From: Marinisporobacter sp.
GTDB lineage: Bacteria; Bacillota; Clostridia; Peptostreptococcales; Thermotaleaceae
NCBI GenBank assembly: GCA_025210395.1
Contig: JAOARV010000003.1
Location: 21,363 to 85,362, forward strand
Reading direction: 5' to 3'
Length of the DNA stretch: 64,000 nucleotides
A program made the position numbers and the translations under genes. Shown here in pieces: positions 54,351 through 63,161 of the stretch. The notes under the pieces were generated by a model that saw only the letters and a program-made list of their open reading frames with translations, did not search any database and had not been told where the DNA came from. The stretch's first letter is position 1. Each line of letters starts with the position of its first letter.

Positions 54351-54418
54351 TAAAAATAAAATACATACTACACAATAGTATAAAATTGCGAAATAGTGAG
54401 GATTTAAAGGAGGTAAAT

Positions 54419-55039
54419 ATGAAAAAAAAATGTATACTTATTTTGATATTATTAAGTTTTACTGGTATTACTGTATTTGCAGGTGATATACCTGAATCAC
54501 TTATGTCAGGAAATCAAAAAGCATTATTTATAGGGAAATTAACAGATAAAGATTCTGAAACATATACAATAACCCCAGTAACAGTTATGATGGGGAGTAT
54601 TTCACAAAAAGAAATAAAAGTAAATAAGTTTGAAAAATATTATGGTACTAGTGATGTTCCACAAAATGGAGATATTTTAGTGGCAGTTTTGCTAGAAAAA
54701 GGTAAAATTAAGGAACAATGGGTTTTTAAAACAACCTCCGATGATTATAAGACCTTAAAACTCAAAAGTGTAAAACACAATATGGTTAAAAGGTATGAGA
54801 AGTATATCAACGAGGGTAAATATTTCGAAGCACAAAATAAGATAAATGAAGAAGCAAAGAAAAAAAATCAGACAACTAAAGGAAATGTGCCGCTTGAATC
54901 AAAAAAAGAAAAGCTAGTGCAGAATAGTAAATCTACTATTGTTAATAGTATCCAGAAGAATACCTCTGATGAGTATAAAGTTTTATTAGGTTTATTAGTG
55001 GTGGTGAGTATATTCTATAATAAAATTTCGAAAAAATAG
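54419..55039 (+). CDS. secreted or membrane-attached hypothetical protein
   Basis: The 206-residue protein has a signal peptide (KKKCILILILLSFTGITVFA), an extracytoplasmic domain of about 110 residues (beta-rich, ALFIGKLTDKDSETYTITP), a lysine-rich region and a C-terminal hydrophobic segment (KVLLGLLVVVSIFYNK). The ends suggest a sortase-free membrane anchor. I do not recognise the family. AAAGGAGGT precedes the ATG. Confidence 0.7.
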   Translation: MKKKCILILILLSFTGITVFAGDIPESLMSGNQKALFIGKLTDKDSETYTITPVTVMMGSISQKEIKVNKFEKYYGTSDVPQNGDILVAVLLEKGKIKEQWVFKTTSDDYKTLKLKSVKHNMVKRYEKYINEGKYFEAQNKINEEAKKKNQTTKGNVPLESKKEKLVQNSKSTIVNSIQKNTSDEYKVLLGLLVVVSIFYNKISKK

Positions 55040-55500
55040 TCTGTTAGAGTTATATATTGTCATATTTTTCTTGTTTTGTAAAACAGTATAGAAGTATGCA
55101 GCAAGAGTCGTACAATCTACATACCTACATTTTTAAATTATAAACAAAGGATATGGGTGAAAAACTCCCCTTTATTAAATTATTGGCATTAAGAAAAAGG
55201 TAAATAATTGGAGATTACTGAAGCAGTGATCTCTTTGATTTTTATATCATTTTTTAGTATCATAATTACCTCGATTCATTTCAGAGATAATTATATCTTG
55301 TTTTGTTAATTATATATTCTTAAGGGATTACTTTTTTATATGCTTATAATAGCGTTTATAGTAGGAAAAAAGGGGAAGGTTTTTATTGAAGAAGGATAAG
55401 GGGGAGTATTTTGATAAATCTAGAATTCAATTATGATATAATTAATTTATTCCACTTATGATGAGTTACATAAAATAAAAAGATATTTAGGAGAAAAAAT
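55040..55500. other. 460-base intergenic region
   Basis: Apart from a terminator at 55211-55244 nothing is identified. It is AT-rich with no supported frame. The following gene has AGGAG before its ATG. Confidence 0.35.
55211..55244 (+). terminator. intrinsic terminator
   Basis: GAGATTACTG pairs with CAGTGATCTC (one G-U) around AAG and is followed by a T-rich run. It probably ends the transcript from 54419. Confidence 0.7.
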
Positions 55501-56061
55501 ATGGATTATAAAAGTATATATGAAAATGCATATGAACTTATGGATGTACAAATTGTAGATGGAGATTGTGGTAAGTTGTGTAATCATCATTGTTGCAGAA
55601 CCTATGATGGAGAAAAAAAGATGGGGATATATTTAATGCCCTATGAATGGGAGAGTATGCTAGAGGATAGTGAATTTATCACAAATGTTAAATTAGAAAA
55701 ACATACTAGTTTTGAATATAATATACCCCATGGTATAGGATATCTTTATTATATAGATTGTGAAGATGAATTTGGATGTTTAAGGCATTTAAGACCTATT
55801 CAATGTAGAACTTATCCTTTTGAACCACATATAGAAAAGGGACAACTTTATCTGGCAATAGAAAAGGATCAAATTCACAATTGTCCTTTAATTGATAAAA
55901 GGGAACAGTGGAATGAAGAGTTTGCAAAAAGAATATATTTAGGCTGGAAAGAATTAATAAAGATAGAGAATATTAGGCTTATGGTTCAGTATGATAGTAA
56001 GTATAGGAATATTGAAAATAACATAAAAATAAAATTATCAGAGATGGAGATATTTAATTAG
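55501..56061 (+). CDS. cysteine-rich YkgJ-like metal-binding protein
   Basis: The 186-residue protein has clustered cysteines and histidines. CGKLCNHHCCRTYDG lies at about 23-37, CLRHLRPIQCRTYPFEP follows mid-chain, and a late cysteine is in HNCPLIDK. This is the pattern of the YkgJ/zinc-or-iron-chelating family. It is soluble. The metal and function are unknown. Confidence 0.75.
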   Translation: MDYKSIYENAYELMDVQIVDGDCGKLCNHHCCRTYDGEKKMGIYLMPYEWESMLEDSEFITNVKLEKHTSFEYNIPHGIGYLYYIDCEDEFGCLRHLRPIQCRTYPFEPHIEKGQLYLAIEKDQIHNCPLIDKREQWNEEFAKRIYLGWKELIKIENIRLMVQYDSKYRNIENNIKIKLSEMEIFN

Positions 56062-56088
56062 GGGTAGTATTAGCATAGTTGTCAGCAG

Positions 56089-56343
56089 GTGCAAAGTATA
56101 AATTATAAACGTAGTAAAATCGCAGCCTTTAAGTGTTTATTATGCTTAGTATTTATATTTTTAATACTTATTTATGGATTTTTATGGGTTGATCAGAATA
56201 TTTTTAAGGATGATATGAAAAAATGCAAAATTATAGTAAATTCAACTATACGTTATTTAATAAACAAAGAGGAGAGCCATTTAGACTCTCCTTTTATTAT
56301 TAAAAATAGTACAGTAATTTCCTTCTGGGGTTCTACATTTTGA
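56089..56343 (+). pseudogene. diverged YunB-N-like unit, copy G, running into the next gene
   Basis: A frame starting at GTG 56089 reads NYKRSKIAAFKCLLCLVFIF, then LILIYGFLWVDQN, clearly related to the dispersed microproteins. It has no proper stop: it reads through a hairpin (GGAGAG/CTCTCC, 56271-56291) and into the antisense of the flavin oxidoreductase gene. No ribosome site is convincing, so I treat it as a relic. Confidence 0.5.
56268..56297. terminator. hairpin at the end of the flavin oxidoreductase gene
   Basis: GGAGAG pairs with CTCTCC over a nine-base loop with CTTTT on the plus strand. It overlaps the stop codon of the gene on the minus strand. Confidence 0.5.
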
Positions 56344-57399
56344 GCATCTAACACATTTTGCTGGTTTTTTATCTCCAGCTTTCCATCTTTTGATCAGATT
56401 AGGTTCTGCAAGTAATGGTCTTGAAAGGCCAAAGTAAGCAATATTTGTTTCATTAAAGATCTTTTCCATATTATCAAAATCTTTAAAACCACCTACTGTT
56501 ATTATTGGAATGTTTACTATATTACTAATAATTTTTGCATATTCAAGGAAATATCCTTCTTCCTTCAGTTCATATCCGTCAAAAGATTGCCCTACCATTG
56601 ATTTAGCTTTTCCGTGAATGTTACCAGAAATTTCAATACCGTCAATCCCGATTGATTCTAATTTTTTACATATTAATTTAGTTTCTTCAAAGGTTAATCC
56701 CCCTTCAAAAAATTCAGTGGCGGTGAGTTTTACGAATATAGGGAAGTCTTTTCCTACCTTTTCTCTCATTTTATAGTATATTTCAATTAAAAATCTCATC
56801 CTATTTTCTAAACTTCCACCGTATGAATCAGTCCTTTTGTTGTAATAAGGACTAAGAAATTGATTTATTAGATATGTGTGTGCTCCATGTATCTCTACTC
56901 CATCAAAACCTGCATCCTTAACTCTTTTACCAGCTTCAGCGAAGGCGTTAACAATATAATCTATTTCCTCTTTTGTCATAGCCTTACCTAAAACATTTGT
57001 ACTCCTTTCAGGAACTTCACTTGGAGCATAAATAATTCTTTCTCCCACGTTAAATTTAGTTTTTGTTCCACCATAGGCTAGTTGCATAATTATTTTTGAT
57101 CCATAGCGGTGTACCATATTTGTTAGCTTTTTATATTCATCAATAAATGAATCATCATAGATCCCCATCATACCAGGATTGGGCTGTTCTTCTTTAACAA
57201 TATTTCCGTATCCTGTTATAATTAATCCAACTTCATTTTTGGATAAGTCTTCATAGATATTATAAAGGTCTTTTGTAAGATGCCCATCTGCTGTTGTCAT
57301 ATTTTCCCATGTAGCACTTCGAACAAGCCTATTTTTAACGTTAATATTTGCTAATTTAGTTTCATGAAACAAAGACCTATTTGTTTTATTTTTACACAT
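56281..57399 (-). CDS. NADH:flavin oxidoreductase (Old Yellow Enzyme family)
   Basis: The 372-residue TIM-barrel flavoenzyme has the OYE features: KNRLVRSATWENMTT at the start, FDGVEIHGAHTYLINQFLSP (substrate-binding H-x-x-x/Y), and ITVGGF with YFGLSRPLLAEPN for FMN phosphate binding. The C-terminus carries a cysteine cluster, CVRCSKCRTPEGNYC, as in members that bind an iron-sulfur cluster, but without the extra FAD/NAD domain of dienoyl-CoA reductases. AAAGGGG precedes the ATG. The substrate is unknown. Confidence 0.9.
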   Translation of the reverse strand: MCKNKTNRSLFHETKLANINVKNRLVRSATWENMTTADGHLTKDLYNIYEDLSKNEVGLIITGYGNIVKEEQPNPGMMGIYDDSFIDEYKKLTNMVHRYGSKIIMQLAYGGTKTKFNVGERIIYAPSEVPERSTNVLGKAMTKEEIDYIVNAFAEAGKRVKDAGFDGVEIHGAHTYLINQFLSPYYNKRTDSYGGSLENRMRFLIEIYYKMREKVGKDFPIFVKLTATEFFEGGLTFEETKLICKKLESIGIDGIEISGNIHGKAKSMVGQSFDGYELKEEGYFLEYAKIISNIVNIPIITVGGFKDFDNMEKIFNETNIAYFGLSRPLLAEPNLIKRWKAGDKKPAKCVRCSKCRTPEGNYCTIFNNKRRV

Positions 57400-57960
57400 T
57401 GAAAAAACCCCTTTCTTATATCATAGCTTTAGATAAAGTAAATATTTTATCTTAAGGCTAATTAAGATTATCTAGTAATGTATATTCTTATATCCTCCTT
57501 GTAAAATACTGTGTTTTTAGAGTGATTAGCCTCATGATAAAGCATTTCTTTTAATTAGATTTTAAATGCTCAAGTGATTCAGATATAATTGTACAAAAGA
57601 AATAGTTTTATGTCAAACTATTTCTTTGCACAATAATTTACCTTTATATCAATTAGCAAAGTTTTATAATAAGAAAATATAGACTTCTTTATCTCTCGCT
57701 TATCTGATTGTTTCAAGGAAAAGATGGTATTTTGTTATGCGAAAGTTGAGTGATTTTTTTATTGGGGATAGGTAGACGGGCATAGGAGATATGGATATTA
57801 TTGAAAAATGATAGAATTTATTTTAATGTTATAAATATGTTATCTGTAATATGTATCTTATCTAAAAGATAAGATACATATTAGATAATGGTAAATTTAT
57901 ATGTAGTAAAGATAATTTATAAAATAGTAGCTGAGCCGCTACTTGTTTTGTGAATATAGA
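57400..57960. other. intergenic region with a tail-only repeat copy and hairpins
   Basis: It contains a hairpin at 57596-57627 (AAAGAAATAGTTT/AAACTATTTCTTT). A tail-only copy of the dispersed repeat lies at about 57733-57895. A small inverted repeat, AGTAGC/GCTACT, lies near 57926. No gene is supported. Confidence 0.5.
57733..57895 (+). repeat. tail-only copy (H) of the dispersed repeat
   Basis: TTATTGGGGATAGGT with GGACA-like continuation, and AAGATAAGATA-ATATTAGATAATGGTA further on, match the sequence following copy C (59178-59325). The microprotein part is missing. It contains a 13-base perfect inverted repeat, ATGTATCTTATCT and AGATAAGATACAT, at 57851-57879. Confidence 0.6.
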
Positions 57961-57963
57961 AGT

Positions 57964-58044
57964 GACAAATATATCACTTTATATTATTGACAAAGTAAAG
58001 ACGAAGTGATATATTTGTCTTATAAAGAGATAAATATATCACTT
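57964..58044 (+). promoter_or_regulatory. promoter with three operator copies for the DUF3796/XRE pair
   Basis: TTGACA (57987-57992) and TATATT (58010-58015) are 17 bases apart. GACAAATATATCACTT occurs at 57964-57979. Its inverse AAGTGATATATTTGTC at 58004-58019 covers the -10 box. GATAAATATATCACTT lies at 58029-58044 downstream. These look like operator sites for the small XRE protein encoded in the same unit. Confidence 0.7.
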
Positions 58045-58063
58045 TTAAGGAAGGTGCTTTAAT

Positions 58064-58414
58064 ATGATAAAAAAACAATTTTATATGGGCTTTGCAGGTT
58101 TCTTGGGTTTTATGAGTATTCGATACTTTTATTCTGATAATTTATTGTATCTATATTTTCTTGGATTTTTTGCTTTCTTTGCAAACTTTATTATTGGGAA
58201 AATTAGCGGAAGTAAGGCTGATGAACGATATATTGAAGATAAAAAAATAGCATTAGCGTTTATTGGTCAATTCGCTATTATTGAATTGTTTATTATATGG
58301 TGTGCTACAATGGTTGTGAGAAATATTGACTTTATTGGCGTATTAATCTCATTGTCATATGCAATTACACTAAATGTATATGCTGTAAAACTATATATGT
58401 TAGAGGAAAAATAA
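58064..58414 (+). CDS. DUF3796-like membrane protein
   Basis: The 116-residue protein has four predicted membrane helices (two at the N-terminus, two at the C-terminus) joined by a charged loop with [20 protein letters not shown]. This layout matches DUF3796 proteins, which in Firmicutes are usually encoded with a 66-residue XRE regulator, as here. AAGGAAGGTG precedes the ATG. It overlaps no other gene and lies one base before the regulator. The function is unknown. Confidence 0.75.
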   Translation: MIKKQFYMGFAGFLGFMSIRYFYSDNLLYLYFLGFFAFFANFIIGKISGSKADERYIEDKKIALAFIGQFAIIELFIIWCATMVVRNIDFIGVLISLSYAITLNVYAVKLYMLEEK

Positions 58415-58415
58415 T

Positions 58416-58616
58416 ATGGCTGAATTTATTTGTAATCTCAAAAGATATAGACAATTGAAAGAACTTACACAAGAGCAGCTTGCAGAAATTGTTGGCGTGC
58501 GAAGAGAGACTATAATGAGACTTGAATCTGGAAAATATAACCCTTCATTAAAACTCGCTGTAGCTATTTCAAGAGCGGTAAACACTCCTATTGAAGAAAT
58601 ATTTATATTCGAGTAG
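58416..58616 (+). CDS. short XRE-family transcriptional regulator
   Basis: The 66-residue protein is a single helix-turn-helix domain ([20 protein letters not shown]) with the C-terminal [11 protein letters not shown] typical of the YozG-like subgroup. It lies directly after the DUF3796 gene and probably represses the operon through the three operator copies at the promoter. Confidence 0.9.
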   Translation: MAEFICNLKRYRQLKELTQEQLAEIVGVRRETIMRLESGKYNPSLKLAVAISRAVNTPIEEIFIFE

Positions 58617-58927
58617 CTTCATATTATTTACATTATTCTACTGAGAAAGATCATTCAATGAAGGAATAAATAAGGGGTAGAATTATAAAGACCTAGCAAC
58701 GGTTATAACCATAAATATTTTAGATTTTAATATACAACGTTGGAGAAATTTTATTCAAAGTTTTACCTATGGGAATGGATATAGAATTTATTGTTAAAGC
58801 AACAGGGGGTAAAAAAAGAAAAAATTGAAGAAGTAATAAAGAAACTTGAATTTATAGATAAAGATATAGTAGCGAGTCTAAATCAGATTTTAAAATGCAG
58901 AATATATTACTTGTGATGTAATGGTAT
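58617..58927 (+). pseudogene. spacer with a frameshifted gene remnant (about 58741-58920)
   Basis: One frame reads VGEILFKVLPMGMDIEF, then IVKATGG. After a run of five G residues near 58805-58810 the continuation in another frame reads KKEKIEEVIKKLEFIDKDIV and ends at TGA near 58918. Removing one base would join them into an ordinary C-terminal domain of about 60 residues. I do not recognise the family. There is no start codon or ribosome site. Confidence 0.4.
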
Positions 58928-59330
58928 AAAATTGTAACTAAATCACTCCTAAGAAACACATTCATATAAGAAGGGGGTGATTTTTTGCGTTATAGCAGAG
59001 ATCACCATAGAAAGGCGAAAGGTAGCTTAACAGTATTTATTAGTTTATTACTTATCTTTTTAATACTTATTTATGAATTTTTACTAGTTGATCAGAAAAT
59101 AAAACCTGCTTTTATAGCAATAGAGGAGATGAACCCGTCTGTGAGTTAACGGCTATTTTTAAGGTTAGGGTATGTTATGGGATTGAGTGATCTTTTTATT
59201 GGGGATAGGTGGACAACCATAGGTATAAATAAGCTGTTTTAGGATAGAAATGTTGTCTACATATATTAAAAAATAAAAAATATTACCAAAAAGATAAGAT
59301 ATATATTAGATAATGGTAGAATATTGTGAA
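58928..59330 (+). repeat. dispersed repeat, copy C, longest unit
   Basis: The unit starts with AAATTGTAACTAAATCAC, has the hairpin arms AAATCAC and GTGATTTTTT, the microprotein frame, and a conserved tail (GGCTATTTTTAAGGTTAGGG, then TTATTGGGGATAGGTGGACA). It continues to AAGATAAGATATATATTAGA near 59325, shared with the tail-only copy H. Confidence 0.7.
58985..59149 (+). CDS. YunB-N-like microprotein of copy C (54 aa)
   Basis: The frame starts at TTG six to seven bases after AAGGGGGTG, encodes a basic N-terminus (RYSRDHHRKAKGS), one membrane helix (FISLLLIFLILIY) and VDQKIKPAFIAIEEMNPSVS. The helix plus the VDQKIKPAFIAIAE-like part resembles the N-terminus of the sporulation protein YunB, but the rest of YunB (about 190 residues) is absent. 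The ribosome site lies in the 3' arm of the upstream hairpin. Intact and possibly expressed; function unknown. Confidence 0.6.
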   Translation: MRYSRDHHRKAKGSLTVFISLLLIFLILIYEFLLVDQKIKPAFIAIEEMNPSVS

Positions 59331-59446
59331 TTATATACTTTTACGCTATTGAAAAACTTATAATTCAAACCTGTCAACAAATAGCATTTAAAGACAGGAC
59401 AAAGAAGTAGAAAATATTTAATATAGAAACAGAAAGGAGTGGCTTT
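59150..59446. other. tail of repeat copy C and leader of the AraC-type gene
   Basis: The first 180 bases are the conserved tail of the repeat. The rest is AT-rich and ends with the AAAGGAG site of the next gene. No further gene is seen. Confidence 0.35.
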
Positions 59447-60301
59447 ATGAATTGGCTTAATGCAATGAATAATGCAGTAGAATATATAGAGAACAATATA
59501 ACTAAAAAGCTTGATATTGAGAAGGTGGCAAAAATTGCATTATCATCTACGTTTCACTTTCAGCGTATGTACCATATGATAACTGGTGTTACAATAGGTG
59601 AATATATACGCAGAAGGAGACTTACACTTGCTACACAGGATATTATATCTGGTGAAAAGATTATTAATGTAGCTTATAAGTATGGTTATGAAACGCCTGA
59701 AGCATTCACAAAAGCTTTTAGAAAAATGCATGGAATAAGCCCTTCGGCATCGCGCGAGCCGGGAGCAAATCTCAAGGCATATCCTAAACTATCCTTTCAT
59801 ATTTCAATAAAAGGAGATAAAGATATGAATTATAAGATTTTTGATAAAGGAAGTTTTAAAGTAGTAGGCAAACAAACGAGAATATCTATGTTAAATGAAG
59901 AAAATTTTAATCAAGTGCCAAGATTCTGGTATGATTGCATGGAAGATGGTTCATATGATTGGATTTCTTCAAAAGCAGGTAAGCTTGGGGTTTTAGGTAT
60001 ATCTAAGGATTTCGATAAATATAAAGATGAATTTAATTATATGATAGCAGTTGAAGAAATAAAGGATAAACTTCCAAAAGGATATGTTTCAACAACTATA
60101 CCGGCAACAACCTGGGCTGCATTTGAATCAATTGGACCAGTGCCTGAAGCTTTACATGATCTTCTTAGAAGGATATATACAGAGTGGATGCCGTCTACAG
60201 GATATCAGCATGAATGCGCACCAGGCATTGAAGTATTTCCTGCAGGAGATATGACCTCACCCAACTACAGATGTGAAATTTGGATTCCTATTAAGAAATA
60301 A
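59447..60301 (+). CDS. AraC-family regulator with GyrI-like effector-binding domain
   Basis: The 284-residue protein has two helix-turn-helix motifs at the N-terminus (LDIEKVAKIALSSTFHFQRM and YKYGYETPEAFTKAFRKMHG). A Bacterial-transcription-activator effector domain of the GyrI type follows (FKVVGKQTRI, then ATTWAAFESIGPVPEAL, then APGIEVFP). Such regulators often activate drug-response genes. AAAGGAG precedes the ATG. No target gene is next to it. Confidence 0.9.
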   Translation: MNWLNAMNNAVEYIENNITKKLDIEKVAKIALSSTFHFQRMYHMITGVTIGEYIRRRRLTLATQDIISGEKIINVAYKYGYETPEAFTKAFRKMHGISPSASREPGANLKAYPKLSFHISIKGDKDMNYKIFDKGSFKVVGKQTRISMLNEENFNQVPRFWYDCMEDGSYDWISSKAGKLGVLGISKDFDKYKDEFNYMIAVEEIKDKLPKGYVSTTIPATTWAAFESIGPVPEALHDLLRRIYTEWMPSTGYQHECAPGIEVFPAGDMTSPNYRCEIWIPIKK

Positions 60302-60394
60302 AAGGAATGAAAGTAACAAAAGGTTGAATTCAGAAGTTTATCGGAGTTGATAATGTTTTGAATGAAATAGAAATAGTTTGATTGAATAATCGTA

Positions 60395-60440
60395 AAAATA
60401 GTAGCTTTCTAATTGTAACTGGGGCTACTATTTTGATATT
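60395..60440 (+). terminator. terminator after the AraC-type gene
   Basis: AAAATAGTAGC pairs with GCTACTATTTT across an 18-base loop and is followed by T-rich sequence. Confidence 0.75.
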
Positions 60441-60560
60441 TTATCTCTTAGGAAATATATTGTATAATATAGGGAATATGAGTGATGAGTTTGTTCGTAC
60501 TAGTAGAATAATGTGAAATAAAAATATCTTTTATATGATATAGATAAATAGGAATTTGGA

Positions 60561-60761
60561 GTGAGAATAAGGATGAAAAAATTAAAAATAATTAGCATTG
60601 TAACTTTAGTTATAAGTATGATTTCAATGATTGGGGGTATTTGCGTAGTAACTTATTATGTAGATAATTTGTTTATTCGAGGGCTATCGGTATTTGTTTT
60701 AATTATGTCAAGTTGTTTGGTATCTAACACAGTGAAATTGATATTTAAAGAGACAAAGTAA
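60561..60761 (+). CDS. small membrane protein (66 aa)
   Basis: Two predicted helices, ISIVTLVISMISMIGGICVV and GLSVFVLIMSSCLVSNTV, are joined by a short loop. The start may be the GTG at 60561 or the ATG at 60573 (GGAG 11 bases upstream). I do not recognise the family. It lies between a terminator and repeat copy D. Confidence 0.5.
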   Translation: MRIRMKKLKIISIVTLVISMISMIGGICVVTYYVDNLFIRGLSVFVLIMSSCLVSNTVKLIFKETK

Positions 60762-60831
60762 TATAAATTCCAATTTATTGAATAGATTAAATGAACAACA
60801 ATATTCTTATATTGCGCATTGTCTATAAAAC

Positions 60832-61170
60832 AAATTAAAATTGTAACTAAATCACCTACCTTTATCATATTCATATAAGAAGGGGGTAATTTTTGCGTTA
60901 TAAGAGATACCACCGTAGAAAAGCGAAAGGTAGCTTAAAAGCATTTATTAGCGTAGTATGAGCCGTAGAAAATTAAAAGCATTTATTAGCATATTACTTA
61001 TTTTTTTATTACTTATTTATGGATTCCTATTGGTTGATCAGAAAATAAAGCCTGCATTTATAGCAATAGCAGAGGTGAACCCGTCTGTGAGTTAATGGCT
61101 ACTTTTAAGGTGAGGGTTTGTTATGGAATTAGTTGATTTTTTTATGAGGGATGGGTGGACAAGCAGAGAG
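60832..61170 (+). repeat. dispersed repeat, copy D, with split microprotein
   Basis: The unit has the conserved TTGTAACTAAATCACC, a hairpin with one mismatch (GGTAATTT), AAGGGGG and TTG. An internal duplication of about 50 bases splits the frame in two. The tail GGCTACTTTTAAGGTGAGGG and GGATGGGTGGACAAG is conserved. Confidence 0.75.
60893..61095 (+). pseudogene. split YunB-N-like microprotein of copy D
   Basis: The first frame (60893-60961) encodes 22 residues with the basic N-terminus and ends in TGA. The second (60958-61095, 45 codons) starts at an ATG that overlaps this stop as ATGA and repeats SRRKLKAFIS. It then continues through the helix to VDQKIKPAFIAIAEV and the normal end. Translational coupling could still make the second product; otherwise the gene is broken. 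Confidence 0.55.
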
Positions 61171-61410
61171 AATAATGAATTATAGCTTGTATTTTACCAA
61201 TTGCTAAACGAGTTACTTTTATGCTTAATTTCAAAACTGAAAAATTCCTTTATCTACAAAAAAGGAATAACTATAAATCAAATGACCATGTTTTTTTTGT
61301 TAGCTAATCAATAATCTAAAAAAATATATAAATTCACATAATATTACAAATTTCGAAATGTGATGATGTTAAACTTAATGTAGATATATTTTGAAAAGGG
61401 AGGGGTTAAA
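61171..61410. other. AT-rich spacer before the leucine-rich-repeat gene
   Basis: No gene is seen. The end has GGGAGGGG for the next gene. Promoter elements are not clear. Confidence 0.3.
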
Positions 61411-63111
61411 TTGAAAGAAAATAGCAAGAGAATATCTTCGTGGAAAGCTGTATTTATATTTTTGTTAACTATAGTAATTATATATGGGAATCGATCCTAT
61501 GCATTAAGTTATAACAGCGTAAATAGAGTACAAACATCAAAAGCAGCATATAAATTTACTAAGGCTACTCGAGGAGATGAAATGATAACATTTAGCGGTG
61601 ATAACATGAATGAAGTTATAAACTTTACTGATAAAAATTTAGAAAATGTAATTAGACATACCATCAATAAGCCAGAAGGAGAAATTTACAGAGATGATGT
61701 GAAAAATATAGAGGAGTTATATGCTAGAGAATGTAATATCTCATGTTTAAAAGGAATTGAATATCTTGTTAATTTAAAAAGTGTAAAATTAGATGGAAAT
61801 TATATTACAGGCATAACAGATGTAGAGTCACTGAATCGATTAGAAAAATTATATTTATATGGAAATAAAATAAATAACATAAAGCCAATTAGCACACTTA
61901 CTAATTTAAAAATATTAGATTTAGGTGGAAACAATATTACGGATATAATAGACTTAGAGGAACTTAATCAATTAGAAGAGTTATATTTATCTGAAAATAA
62001 AATAAATAATATAAAGCCAATTAGTAGCCTTATTAACTTAAAAATATTAGAATTAGCTGAAAATAGTATTACAGACATAATGGATTTATCAAGACTTAAT
62101 CGATTAGAGAAATTGTATTTATGGAAAAATGAAATAAATAATATAGAGCCAATTAATAGCCTCAAAAATTTAAAAATATTAGGTTTAGGTGGAAACAATA
62201 TTAAAGACATAACATGTTTATCATCATTGAATCAATTAGAAGAGCTATATTTATGGGGAAATGAAATAAATAACATAAAGCCAATTAGTAGGCTTACTAA
62301 TTTAAAAAGATTAAGTTTATCTGATAATAATATTACGGATATAACAGATTTACCTGTATTTGATCATTTAGAAGCATTATTTTTATCTAGAAATGGAATA
62401 AAAAATATAAAGCCAATTAGCAGTCTTATCAACTTAAAAAAATTGGATTTAGATGAAAATAATATTACAGATATAACAGATTTATCGTCACTGAATCGAT
62501 TAGAAGTATTATATTTGCAGCAAAATAAAATAAAAAACATAAAGCCAATTAGTAGCCTTATCAATTTAAAAAAATTGGATTTAGATGAAAATAATATTAC
62601 AAATACAACAGATTTATCGTCACTGAATCGATTAGAAATGTTATTTTTACAGCAAAATGAAATAAATAATATAGAGCCAATTAGTAGCCTCAAAAATTTA
62701 AAAATATTAGGTTTAGGTGGAAATAATATTAAAGATGTGTCATATTTAGCATCATTAAACCAATTAGAAGTGTTATTTTTATGGGGAAATGAAATAAATA
62801 ACATAAATCCAATTAGTAGCCTCAAAAATTTAAAAATATTAGATTTAGGTGGAAACAATATTAAAGATATAACATGTTTATCATCATTGAATCAATTAGA
62901 AGAGCTATATTTATGGGGAAATGAAATAAATAACATAAAGCCAATTAGTAGCCTTATTAATTTAAAAAAATTAGATTTAGATGAAAATAATATTACAGAT
63001 ATACCAGATTTATCAGCGCTCAATCGATTAGAACAGTTAGAGCTAGATGGAAATGAACAAAATAAAATTAATACTTTAACTTTTTTTAGACAAATTAAGC
63101 TACAACCATAA
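61411..63111 (+). CDS. secreted internalin-like leucine-rich-repeat protein
   Basis: The 566-residue protein has a signal peptide (AVFIFLLTIVIIYGNRSYA), then an internalin-type cap (FTDKNLENVIRHTINKPEGE). About 20 leucine-rich repeats of 22 residues follow, alternating between LxxLEELYLxxNxINNIKPI and LxNLKxLDLxxNNITDITDL types. The chain ends right after the last repeat, with no LPxTG signal, SLH domain or transmembrane anchor. It should be released or held by binding. The repeat units are very similar at the DNA level, suggesting recent expansion. TTG start seven bases after GGAGGGG. Confidence 0.88.
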   Translation: MKENSKRISSWKAVFIFLLTIVIIYGNRSYALSYNSVNRVQTSKAAYKFTKATRGDEMITFSGDNMNEVINFTDKNLENVIRHTINKPEGEIYRDDVKNIEELYARECNISCLKGIEYLVNLKSVKLDGNYITGITDVESLNRLEKLYLYGNKINNIKPISTLTNLKILDLGGNNITDIIDLEELNQLEELYLSENKINNIKPISSLINLKILELAENSITDIMDLSRLNRLEKLYLWKNEINNIEPINSLKNLKILGLGGNNIKDITCLSSLNQLEELYLWGNEINNIKPISRLTNLKRLSLSDNNITDITDLPVFDHLEALFLSRNGIKNIKPISSLINLKKLDLDENNITDITDLSSLNRLEVLYLQQNKIKNIKPISSLINLKKLDLDENNITNTTDLSSLNRLEMLFLQQNEINNIEPISSLKNLKILGLGGNNIKDVSYLASLNQLEVLFLWGNEINNINPISSLKNLKILDLGGNNIKDITCLSSLNQLEELYLWGNEINNIKPISSLINLKKLDLDENNITDIPDLSALNRLEQLELDGNEQNKINTLTFFRQIKLQP

Positions 63112-63161
63112 AGTAGTGACTGCACTGCAAATAAGATCAGGCATGTGCTCGTATAGTGTGT

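Noticed and set aside
62364..62858. Long open frames on the minus strand of the leucine-rich-repeat gene
   Set aside because: They are mirror frames created by the periodic codon pattern of the repeats and have no start signals.
61780..63050. CRISPR-like periodic repeats
   Set aside because: The 66/132-base periodicity encodes leucine-rich repeats in one frame, and there are no short spaced direct repeats or cas genes.
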